A DNA stretch of 64,000 nucleotides, from positions 52,691 to 116,690 of the forward strand of contig SMOI01000088.1 in NCBI GenBank assembly GCA_008000375.1, written 5' to 3'. Below, in pieces: positions 42,959 through 53,700 of the stretch. The position numbers and the translations under genes were made by a program. The notes beneath the pieces are model-generated. The model was not told where the DNA came from, did no database searches, and saw only the letters and a program-made list of their open reading frames with translations. How positions within the stretch are numbered: the first letter of the stretch is position 1; the number at the start of each line of letters is the position of its first letter. The stretch comes from Poteriospumella lacustris (lineage: Eukaryota; Sar; Chrysophyceae; Chromulinales; Dinobryaceae).

Positions 42959-43852
42959 ATGCTCAATCCTGAACTAAACCATGTGGTCAACACATGTCGC
43001 GATATCTCTTTCAACTTGGACACAATCGTGGACATGTCCAAAGGCTGTGATCAGCTCGTGTATTTGACTGAATGCATTGAGCATGGTAAGGTAGTGATAA
43101 AAATCCCCAAAGAAGAGAAGGACAAGGTAGAAAAGCAGCTCATCATGTCATTGAAAGCAAGTCTTCATGGAGTGAACTCGAGCTCTGTTGTTCATCACAC
43201 GAACGACTTTTTAGTGGAGACATACATCCCCGGAGAGTCCATCACGCTTGAGAAGCACGGCGATTCTATGTCTGTATGGTATAAACTGGGCCAGCAAATG
43301 AAGTTGTTACATTCCATTCCTGGCGCTTCTGGATACAGTAATCGTGTCCTCGGTGAGACGTGTGAGAAATTTCCAATCTTCAGCACATACAGCGAGAAGA
43401 TGGGTGGTGATGGTGGATTAGTTTGGGATGATATGCATAGGAAAACGGACATCGACCAGTATTTGAAGCTTATGCTAGCAAAGACTACTTCTCGTGAATG
43501 TCACCAACCACCAGTATTTCTTCATTACGATATTGCCTTCGACAACATCATTGTGGATTCTCGAGGAGACGACACAACGGTCTCTTTGATCGACTTTGCG
43601 GATGCTGGCATGGGCGACCCCATGGAGGATTTTGCATTTCTATGTTGCTTTCTCTACGATACTCCGCAGTTTGAGCACTTAATGGCTGGCTACGGTGGCC
43701 TAACCCTGGAAGATCGTATGTGGATTGAGTTTTATTGTGTGGTGTGGTTGACGTGGGCGCTGAGTGGTGAAGACAAACCAGAACGACGTGCACGTCAGTT
43801 GAGTGTGGTGGATGCTATTGTCAACAAGAGCTTGCTTGATGCAAGTGCGTAG
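42959..43852 (+). CDS. APH/choline-kinase-like phosphotransferase
   Basis: Single exon of 297 residues. The second half carries the catalytic motif FLHYDIAFDNIIVD (Brenner motif HxDxxxxN, with Tyr in place of Gly) and SLIDFADAGMGDPMEDFAFL (metal-binding D of the DFG-like motif and the D-P-x-x-D that is typical of APH proteins). This is the aminoglycoside phosphotransferase (APH)/fructosamine-kinase fold, which in eukaryotes covers small-molecule kinases of many kinds. An N-lobe Lys (KVVIKIPKEEKD, about residue 44) is present. In a eukaryotic genome this need not be a resistance gene; a substrate such as a sugar, choline analogue or amino acid is possible. Bacterial origin cannot be judged by eye. 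Confidence 0.85.
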   Translation: MLNPELNHVVNTCRDISFNLDTIVDMSKGCDQLVYLTECIEHGKVVIKIPKEEKDKVEKQLIMSLKASLHGVNSSSVVHHTNDFLVETYIPGESITLEKHGDSMSVWYKLGQQMKLLHSIPGASGYSNRVLGETCEKFPIFSTYSEKMGGDGGLVWDDMHRKTDIDQYLKLMLAKTTSRECHQPPVFLHYDIAFDNIIVDSRGDDTTVSLIDFADAGMGDPMEDFAFLCCFLYDTPQFEHLMAGYGGLTLEDRMWIEFYCVVWLTWALSGEDKPERRARQLSVVDAIVNKSLLDASA

Positions 43853-44409
43853 CTTGGGTTCTGGCATCCCCTGCTGGTTCTCCACATTTGAACTATGCAA
43901 AGCGGTTAGCATGTAGTTGTAAATCGGATTCGGTTCTCCAATCTTGACATCGAACATTTCCAACGCCATTTTCTGTAGAAGTTGTGAATCATGACGAGTT
44001 CAAAGTATATCTATATCTTTCCACATAGAGCCACTTTGCTCATTTCTTGCATAAAGTGGTGAAGATGGAGAACCAGGTGCATTTGAGGTGTCGATGCAAC
44101 CCACTCGGCCAGGTTCGAAGGGGTATCTGGGATGCCCTACAAAGTGGGAACTTCTAGGTTGATGAGGAACCGTTGAGATTTTTGGCGCCTCGGTCGTCGA
44201 CATAAAAACTATGCGCGCTAAAGTATGTTTTCTCATTGATTTCGCACATTCAAGCATCAGTCAAGTCCTTTCTAGACGTGAATATATTTTTGAAGTGTGG
44301 TAACACCGAGGAAAGGTGGCGTAGAGCTGTAGACGCAGTTGTTGAAAGCGGTATTCGTGCGCCAACATTTTCCGATCGGTAGTTGAAGCCGTTTATCTCA
44401 AATAGTAAG
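43853..44409. other. Intergenic, possible minus-strand exons
   Basis: 557 bases between APH-like and anoctamin genes. On the minus strand there are two suggestive reading frames, 44203-44000 (MSTTEAPKIS...) and 43969 downwards (MALEMFDVKIG...), separated by a pyrimidine-rich acceptor-like ttctacag (about 43974-43981). No clear donor joins them, and the second runs into the APH 3' end, so this is kept as an unproven gene. Confidence 0.3.
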
Positions 44410-47400
44410 ATGTCGATGAACATTCTGAGAGTTCAAGATAATCCCCCCAAGGAGTGGCAAAAGTATGATCTTTGTCTGATATTGCCTACCGAGGACGACA
44501 CTTGCAAGGTCCGTGCCGACGCATTGGTGGTCATTCGCACGATGGCTAAAATATTGGGGCGGAAGTATGTCTATGTGTATTATTCCGATGATGGCATGCG
44601 AGTATATGTTCTTATTCGTGCGGGGCTAAAATTGTTGCGCGCAAAAGCTCATTCTGAGAAGTGGAAACTCTTGCTCGATGAACGCGCCTGCCAACATGCC
44701 GCCTCCGAAGGGTCGGAGGGGGAATTCATCAACGCCTTCACCGTTCCTCACAATCCACAAGTATCCTCTATTCGACCCTTCGAGCATTTATATGCTGAAT
44801 ACAACGCGGAAGAGGAATTGGAGCATCTGTACAAGTGTTCCCGGCACTCGCGACATCCCTTTCACAAGGCCCTACGTATCCAAATGCTCTTCGATTTTTT
44901 CGAGAAAAACGCTACAACCGATCAATCTTTATCCCTTGAAAAGCTACGCGATGCGGGGACGATTACAGAAATGTTTGGTGTCCATTTCTTACGTGAAAGA
45001 GATGAAATCAGCCGCCACATGTTGGGCTGGCGACCGCAGCATATCCCCGAGGAACTTCTGCAGCACTATTTTGGGGAGGAAATCACCATGTATTTCTCCT
45101 TTCTCGGTAAGCCCCGTTCGCAGCAGAGAATGCTGATACTTTCGTTCTCATCGTTGTCGTCTCTGGGATGTGCTGCTGCTGTGTAGAGCATATTTTCAAT
45201 TGGCAACTTGTCCCCGCCATTGTGGGTGTTGCTTTCCAAGCGGCAGCGATCACCTTCGATGATTATTCACGTTCGGAAATCCCGGCATTCGCATTCTTCT
45301 TGATATTCTGGAACATTACTGCCGTACAAACATGGCGTAGAAAACAGACGATCTTGGGTTTGAAGTGGAATACTCTCGGCAGTGACCTGAGCACCCGATT
45401 ACGTGATCACATTCGTTTCCAGTTCCATGGTAGTCGTATCCAATCACCTATCGATGGCAAGGAGACCTTATTTTTTCCTTCGTCGTTACGATGGCAGTAT
45501 TATACGGTCTCATTCTTAGTCTTTGCCTTCGCACTGACGCTGAGTCTAGGTGGCTGTGGTGCGATTTACTACTATGCGCGTCCGCGTATCTCACGTACAC
45601 TGATCGATCCCTACGAACAATGGGTGATCTCTGGTGGAACCACCTTGCAAATCATGGTATCCAACTTCATTTACTATTATCTCGCGTTGGCGACGACGAA
45701 TTGGGAGAATCATCGATTGGAAAAGGACTTCATCACGTCGCTGTCAGGTACGTTTTCCTCTCATCTCCTCCGTATCTTCCCCTACGATGTGGGTTCGCTA
45801 ACGTGATGTCCACTTGATTGTTGTTCTTGCTGTCTCAATAGTGAAACTGGCGACGTTCCAGATCGTGAATACCTTGGCCAGTAGTTTTTATTTGGCCTTT
45901 GCCGCTCGATTTGTGCCCTCGCGTCAGCAGCATACGAATTCATTGGGTGACTGTGGCGCGGACAACTGCATGTTTCCGTTGGCCGTCAATGTCATTACGA
46001 TCGCCGCCGTGCGTGTACTGTTGCACGTGTTGATGAAGTTCTTCTTGCCGTATCTCCGCTATTGGATCATGTTCTCGTGCTTTGGTGCGTATCAAGACCG
46101 CACGTTGAGTCGTCAAGAAGCACAAGACCGTGGCGGTGCCGGTGATATGACCGTGGTCACGATCACGGGCAACGAAGAGGCACCGGAGATGGAGACCATT
46201 TACCACTATGACGAAGATGGCGATGTCGAATCGACCGGGGGCGATACCGTTCTCGGACGCGGAAGCGTGGGCGGTGACAAGTTCGCGGGGGTGTCACCGT
46301 TGCGGTCGAAAGACGCGGCGTATCAAACGAAACCCACCAAACTTGATACCACTGGTGGCGGCGGAGGTCGTACACGTCCTGCCGAAACGACCAGTCAGTC
46401 GTCTCCTCGTGGACGGCGTCAAGAACGGCGTCAACGGACGTTGTCTTCATCGTCATCGCGTGGCGAGACTGGCGCACGAAAGTCACCGTCGTCACCAGGT
46501 CGTCAACCGCAGCCACCACAGCAACCGCAAACAGCACCAGAGTCTCGTCCTCGTCCTCGGGCACACAGTGATTCCGAAACGAAAGATGACGAAGACAATG
46601 AGAGCGAGCACGACGATTGGGATGACTTCGACGAAGACGATGACTTGGTCACGGAGGATCAACACGCAGACGACGACGAGGCGCCGCGTGGTCGAGGTCG
46701 TTCCACTCGTCGAAGCGTCAACCCGGACATGGCACGTACGATGAGCACGTACATGCAACAACGACAACGACAAGAAATGCAAGAACTTGCCGCGGCCGCC
46801 AATACCGCGGGGAATCGCAGTTCTCGATCGTTGGTACGACCCAACGACGATGGGGGAGGCGACGATGACAGTGACGATGCGAATGAAATCGCGATTGATC
46901 CATTCAAATCGTTCGTGTATCACAACTACGATCATGTGCGTGAGCATGTGACGTCGTACAATACACTGTTGGGTCTCTTGGTCCTCTCGTGGACCTTTGG
47001 TGCCGCGTTACCAGCCATTTTTGCCTTGGTGTTCGTGTGGTTGGCGGTAGAAACACGTGGACAAGCTTGGCTTCTCTTGTATTTGTATCCTCGTCCCGTA
47101 CCTCGAGCCGCCGAAAACATAGAGCCTTGGCTGGATATCTTCGATTCGGCGATAACGGTGGGCATTCTGACGAACGCCGGTCTGATTGTCTTTACGATGC
47201 GAGAGTTCAGTAAGTGGTCGTTGGGTCATCAGTGCGCCTTGTGGATCGGTATCGTCTTAGCGTTGTTGGGGTATCGTGCCATCTTACGCCGATACTGTGC
47301 AGCGTTGCCAGAAGAAGTTATCGTTCAGAAGCAACGAAATGAGTTTATCGAACACAAGCTGGTCAAACGACATCCCGACGTGGAGGACTCCTTGCCGTTG

Positions 47401-47412
47401 GACATGTTGTAA
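44410..47412 (+). CDS. Anoctamin/TMEM16-family membrane protein
   Basis: Three exons: 44410-45106, 45187-45747, 45842-47412; 942 residues. After an N-terminal cytosolic ferredoxin-like anoctamin domain (YVYVYYSDDGMRVYVLIRAGLKLL), the transmembrane part opens with the family signature YFGEEITMYFSFLEHIFNWQLVPAIVGV, where splice 1 restores FLEHIF. Later anoctamin-type segments are NITAVQTWRRKQTILGLKWN, WENHRLEKDFITSL and FKIVN-like VKLATFQIVNTLASSFYLAF. Between the TM6-like helix and the C-terminal TM block (about residues 530-775) lies a 250-residue disordered insert rich in Arg, Ser, Gln, Glu, Asp. TMEM16 proteins are Ca2+-gated chloride channels and/or lipid scramblases. Whether the Ca2+-site acidic residues are complete was not resolved. 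Confidence 0.9.
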
Positions 47413-48230
47413 GCGGTAGTGGTTCCGACAGACGGGATTGCGGGTGTAGGAAGTGGACCTCCCTCCTCTCCACCCGCGCTTCAGTGCTTTCAAGTGGTCT
47501 TCTGGGTACTGAAGAGCTCCATGATGTAGGGGCATTGGTGAGCACAGACTGGCAGCTAGTTGACCGCCGTGCTCTGTTCGTTTCTCATTTGATTGTGGTT
47601 GTCGTTTCGTTTTGTTTCTATTCGATGATGTGTGTTGTTTTGAACGTAATTAACTACAGTAGCGTATTCTGTTGGAGTTCGACCTGTTCGTTGATATTAT
47701 TCGACATACATACCATGAGTTCAAAGAACGTTATCAACACAAAGAAACATCACTCACGTACCAACCATCTGTATGCACCCACAATGTTAAGCAATTGATT
47801 TAATGAGTATGTACTGTACTGTGCATTGAATGGAACGTTCAAATATCCCAACGGTTGTCATGGGCGACCGTGACACACTGTCGTGCCACCTGCACCATCA
47901 ACGTTTGGGAGGGTCTACGTCTTTGGGTCCGATTCAAATCCGCGAAATACCCAGTCTCTGGTGGGAAGTACGTATTGTAGGTGAGGAACGTTGGTCAAAC
48001 GACGCGCTGCGCCGCGATCTTTTCGCAGGTGGCCCCCTCACTTGAAACAAAAACGGTGACTTCGCTATTGTGTGCTTGGCTATTTTTGCGGCCCGCATAA
48101 GAACGGTTGGCTTATTATTATTACCTTCATATAATAATTTTTTGTGTGCCATATCCTTTCTCTTCTTCCTTGGATTGGTATCCACACTCGTTGTCAGCCT
48201 AAATCAAACATCGGACGAATTATCACCACG
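47413..48230. other. Intergenic between anoctamin and DYRK genes
   Basis: About 820 bases. A 71-codon ORF at 47830-48045 has no recognisable product; uncalled. AT-rich stretches near 47620-47700 and 48115-48145 look like promoter/UTR. Confidence 0.4.
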
Positions 48231-50774
48231 ATGGCTGACTCTACCAATTCCGTTGAAAAGGCTCTCCACGAGGCTTCATCGGCTGAAGCTATTGCGAAGG
48301 AAGGAAGCGTTTCTTTAGCAGAAGCTATGACGAGTGTTGAAAACGGAATGAAGGAACTCGTTCAACACTTGGAGAATCAATTCGGTGACAACGAGGCCGA
48401 TCTATCTACAGCTGAGCCGTCCGGATCTCAAACGGAAAACCCGTTAGACAAAACTGTCTCAGAGAATTCATCGGCGGATGAACAAAACAGCGAAGACAAC
48501 GCCGGTTTCGGCGACGAAGATGCCGACGATGTCGCCGAAGACACTCCCTCACCACAAGAAGTCTTCTCGGCCAAACTATTCAACCTCATCGCATCCCTGC
48601 AACAAGGAAATGAAGAAAAAGTTGACGACTGGGAGAATGACGACGATGCAGGCTACTTAACGATCACCTTATCGGAAACCGAGTTCTTTGATTTCGAAGA
48701 GGTAGCCTTCCGCTTTTTTTGAATTTCTCTTTCCCTTTGCCGCAGCACTCACTCACACTCGTTCTCTCGTTCGTGTTCTTGTCCATGTCCTGTCCTTACA
48801 GCGGAGCGCGGTGAAGCTTTTCATGGAAAAGGCAAAGAAGAAAGAAGCCGCCGAAGCGGCAGCGTTGCGGGCAGCGGAAGATGCGACCGCGGCCAGCAGT
48901 GAAATCGACACGTTGGACGTCATCGCCGACGATGTCCCATCGCTACCCTCCGGATCTGGTGCGGTATCGAATGCGCCTTTCTCCTCTTCGACGGCAGCCG
49001 AGAAGTCCTCGTCAACGTACGTGCCTATCCACAAAGACCCCTTCGCTGTGTACGATACGACCGCCATCAGCGTTGCCAATCGTCGCAATTCGATTACGGA
49101 ACGTCGTCGATCGGAAATCATGGGCCAACATCGCTACCAAGGTGCGGATGGTGTCCATTGTTTCTTCAATTTGAAAGTCATCTTCGAGCCGTACAAGACG
49201 GGCTTTGAAGAGTCCAAGGACTTGAAACATCCACCGGGCACGATCATCGCTGGTCGATACGAGGTACAAGATGTCCTTGGCTCGGCGGCGTTTTCTACCG
49301 CCTTGCAATGTCAAGATCATGCGGCGGAAGAAGATGAAGCTCAATTGGTGTGTTTGAAGGTGATCAAGAACAACAAGGACTTCTTCGACCAATCGCTCGA
49401 CGAAATCAAGTTGTTGCAGTACATCAACTCGCGTGGCGATCCCGACGAACATCATGTCTTGCGGTTGATTGATTTCTTTTACTGCAAGGAGCATTTGTTC
49501 ATCGTGTCGGAATTGTTGAAGGAGAACCTGTACGAGTTCGGTCGCTTCATCCGCGACAACAACATGGAAGTCTACTACACGTTGCCACGTTTGAAGCGTA
49601 TTACGAAACAAGTGTTGGAAGCCTTGGCCTTCATTCACTCGTTGCGTTTGATTCATTGTGATGTCAAGCCCGAGAATATTGTGATTCGTTCGTTTTCACG
49701 TTGTGAAGTGAAGTTGATTGATTTCGGCTCGTCGTGTTTCACGTCGGATCATTTGACGACGTATATTCAGTCCCGCTCGTATCGGTAAGTCACCTCCTAT
49801 GTCAGGCTGCCTATCGATTGCTCTCTCACACGCTCTCACACGCTCTCACTCGCTCTTTCGGTTCCGTCTACAGAGCCCCGGAGGTGATCATTGGACATCC
49901 CTATGACGCCCGTATTGACATTTGGTCGGTGGGTGCCGTCGTGGCGGAGTTGTTCACCGGCTACGTCTTGTTTCAAAACGATTCCGTCCAGACGATGTTG
50001 TCGCGTATCACGGGCATCATGGGCGATTTCCCTGAGCACGTCATTCAAGAAGGACGCGACGCCAGCAAGTACTTCACGGCGTCCAACATCGTGTACGAGC
50101 GGGATGACAATGGGCAGTATCATTTGGTGTTCCCCAAACGCACGACGTTGGAATCCCGTTTGCATTGTCCACGACCGGACGCGTGCTCCAAGGATGAGGC
50201 GTTGTTCGTCGATTTCGTCAGCTCTACGTTGTGCTTAGATCCTCGAAAACGTCCCACGGCCTACGAGGCCTTGCAACATCCTTGGTTGGCCGATGCTGAC
50301 ACGGTGGAATTCGAGGCGTACATCATCGGGCAGCCGGCGGCGGCGGCGCCTCCTTCCGAACCGATCGACTTACCTGCGGGCATCGTACCTACACCGGGCG
50401 CAAGTTTGTACTATCCTCCTCCGTACGATGACGAGGAGGACGATGACGTGGACATCGACGTGGATGCAGAAGACGACGACGTGGAAGACGAGGACGAGGA
50501 CGATGGACCCCGCGCCATGTACAGCGAATCGGTGTACATCGGGACGGACGAAGACGACGACGATGGCACGGATCCCGCGCATATGGCCGCCTTGGCGGCC
50601 CGATTAGCAGCCTACGACCTGCAAGACGTGGAGGAAGAAATCGAGATCCTTGCCGCGTCAGCCGATGGTCAACGCTTGCGGCAAGAGTTGGAAGACGCCG
50701 ATGCCCTGGTCGCTGCCGCCGCTGCCGAAGAAGAAGAAGCAGGAGAAGCGGCGTCTCCCTCGGAATCTAGCTGA
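48231..50774 (+). CDS. DYRK-family protein kinase (plant-type DYRKP-like)
   Basis: Three exons: 48231-48701, 48802-49784, 49874-50774; 784 residues. The kinase domain spans about residues 345-650. Motifs: degenerate G-loop LGSAAFSTALQC (characteristic of the plant/protist DYRKP group, replacing GxGxxG), VCLKVIKNNKDFFDQSLDEIKLL (catalytic Lys and alphaC Glu), HCDVKPENIVI (catalytic loop), LIDFGSSC (DFG), YIQSRSYRAPEVI (activation-loop Tyr of DYRKs, autophosphorylated in cis) and WSVGAVVAELFTGYVLFQNDS. The N-terminus is acidic and helical; the C-terminus is extremely acidic (DDEEDDDVDIDVDAEDD) and Ala/Glu-rich. DYRKs phosphorylate Ser/Thr and act in growth, stress and splicing control. Intron 2 contains tandem cgctctcaca units. 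Confidence 0.93.
49785..49873 (+). other. Intron 2 of DYRK gene with tandem 10-mer
   Basis: 89-nt intron (gtaagt...gtctacag), phase 2, splitting the activation loop codon SRSYR|APEV. Tandem cgctctcaca-type units fill about 49821-49857. Confidence 0.75.
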
Positions 50775-53700
50775 GCGGGAGAAACGTCCTATGAGCCAGC
50801 CGCTGTCGTTTGTTGTTCCCTCGTGACTCGCATGTCGTTTCCGTCTCTTCTTCAATCCCTTCCTCCCCCCTGCCCCACGCTGTTCTTTCTCCCTCCCTCT
50901 CTCTGCCTTTCGCTGTCTTCTTTTCTCCATACCCCTCTGTGCCTTCTCCCTCCCCCTCTCTCTCTCTCTCTCCCCTCGTCTCGCTTTGCCACCGCTTAGT
51001 GTACCGGTACGGTGGTGTCATTTCCCCCCTTTCCCCTTCTCCCATCGCCACGTCATCGGATGGGGGTTGTCTTGTGCGGCCTATTTTTCTTTTGCTTTTT
51101 TGTTGTTGGTTTGTAAGAGCATTCGCTGACGAATCCTTTTTCTAATTACTTCTTCAACCACTTTCTAGCATTGGCTTGTTGTGTCGGTGTTCCTCTTGGA
51201 GTGAGAGCGTGTCACTATCGTTGCTATCGTTGTTGTCGTCGTGGTCGTGGTCGTCGACACTCACCACTGTCGTGTCAGCGGGACTGTTCCGCGGGGCGGG
51301 ACTGAAACGGCCCCGGTACAGCACTGCTGCCACTCGTGTACGGTGGCCAACGAACGACACAAGGTGACGAGGTCGTCAACATGAAGCCAACGATACACCG
51401 CGTGCACCACTCTAAAAAAGAACCAGCAATGCCAAGGTGGTGTGATACAAGCAACTAGAAAAAGGATTCGCCAGCGAATACTCTTGCTGGCGATGTATAC
51501 GGTGTAGATCAGCTGGTATAAATGTACAGCGTATGGATCTGAAGAGGTTACCAGCCGTAGGAGATGTACCCTACGTAGTAGTCCTGACAATAAAACACAG
51601 AACGAGGAGAGTGGGGTAGACCGGTGTATTTAATGTTGGACAACGAATGAGCGATGGCAATAGGGTGGTGCGCTTGTAGAGTACAGACTACCCGAGAGGA
51701 GAGGTGAAAGGATTCGGGCGAAGAGTGACTAGGGGGAGTTGTTGGTCGAGTCAACGAACGAACGGTACGAGGACGCGTCTCGCGATATCCGTCGACTGCG
51801 AGACGTCGGGAACAAGCGTATGAGAGGCGGACGGGTATGGGTGAGGTGGCAAGGGGAGAAGGCGAGATACGACGGTGACTGCTGCAGGAGACACTGCAGC
51901 TGAGCGACGACGAATCAAGAACAAACGCAAACAGTCGAGGTGAAAGCAATGAACAACACATAAACAAGAAATATATATAGACCGCAAAAACGCCTTCGTC
52001 TGGACCAAGCAGTTGTGCTACCCGTCTGGCATCCGTCGCTGCAGAGGCAACGGGGGCGACGAGAAGTGACGGACACAACACGCATGGCCCGACAGTTGTA
52101 TGTAATGATCAGCGTTTGGGGGGACACAGAAGCAACAAAGAGGAGGAGGGGCAACAGATGGCACGCGCTGTTACACAGCCGGTGGGAGAAGGGTAGAATG
52201 CGCAGGGCATTGGGATGGGGCTGCGGGTAGACGCATCGAACGGTGGAGGAGAGAGGAGAGGAGAGAGGAAGGCAACAATAGCCAAGCAGGTGAAAGAAAG
52301 GTGACAGACTACCAAACTGATCAATATCCGATAACAGATCACTTCGTTGTATGGAGTTCCGGTCGCCGTCGACAGACACTTCAGCAACCAATTACGACTG
52401 GGGAAGCGGTGTCTACGGTGAGATACGGTAGGCGATGAAACGAAATATGCGACCATGTACATAGGCGAAAGCAAAGAACAATTGCGGAGAGGGCGACATA
52501 GATAGACAGGAATCACATTTGTGGAGGGCGTGACGCTTTGATACCAATCAGCGAGAGAACGATAGCGGCAGGAGAGGCGGAGGGTACAGACGCAGCGAGA
52601 TATGCCAGCACACTTGTGTGTGCGTCCAATAAACGGTCGAAGGGCTCCGCTAACAAACCATCACCAACACCGTCGGGTGCTGATGCACACCGCGGCAGGA
52701 TTGCGCTGACGATTAGCAATGACAATAGATTCAACACGAAACAAACTGACACACAAATCGACCGAAGGGCAAGAGCAGCGATGGGGGGGGGGGATTGGGT
52801 AGGGGTAGAAGTAAGTGACGAAATACTGTAGAGGAGTATGAGGAAGCAGCAGCGTTTGGTATTGCACGTGAAGACGCAGGAGAAGAAGCGGTGATCGTAG
52901 AAGTACACGTAAGAAGAAGAAAGAAACGAACACGTTTTGGAAGTACCGTACATACTTAACAGACGTTTATTGGTGGTGCGTTGCGAGGTAAAAAGAATCC
53001 ATCTTTCTGAAGCGAAGGAATAGTGGTTAGAGACGACAAACACGCACGGAATCGCGTACACAGAGTACGCAGTGAAATATTCGGGGGTTGAAAAGAGACG
53101 AGGGGAAAAAGTACAGAGAGAAAGAAACATGGAGGGGGTGGGAACAAAGAGACGAATCACAACAAGTGGAACGAATGGCGACCGCACCGGACAACGTCCG
53201 AGCACCGACGATGAAATCAATGGCCCACAGGCACACAAAGGGGTGCGCAAGCGAAAGGCGCAGCATGCAGCACTAACATGTAGACGTACTTGTGAAAGAG
53301 ACTGCCAGTTATCGCCGCTGTCAACCCGCAAGTACCGCAACGCCGCCAGACATCTTCCAAGGCTTGCAACAGATACCTCGGATAGATATATCACGGTCGG
53401 GTGTTTCACAGTGCAGGAGGGGACGCAATGAAAAGGAATAAACAAGGAGACCAAACAAATACACAAAAAGGCACCGTCATGCATAATCATATACCACGAG
53501 AAGTGCCGCTTGACGCAATCGACTTCTCTTTTTTCTCTTTGTTTTTTGGGGTTTTTTCTTTTGCGCTCATTCGTCACACTGACAACATGAGCGAATACAA
53601 GGGCATCTGTCGCAAACCAGTGCGACGCTAGTTCAACAGTACAGGACAGCAGAAGAGCACGATAGCGACAACGCCGAACACCGAACGACTTCCAAAATCA

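Noticed and set aside
42959-43852. Antibiotic-resistance gene acquired from bacteria
   Set aside because: The APH fold is common among eukaryotic small-molecule kinases; no mobile element or clear compositional break is seen.
47830-48045. 71-codon ORF before DYRK
   Set aside because: No motif or splice support; compatible with chance.
52513-53577. 354-codon minus-strand ORF in the gene-poor region
   Set aside because: Pyrimidine-rich strand is naturally low in stop codons; the translation is Ser/Cys/Leu/Phe-rich with no domain, and neighbouring frames give similar ORFs.
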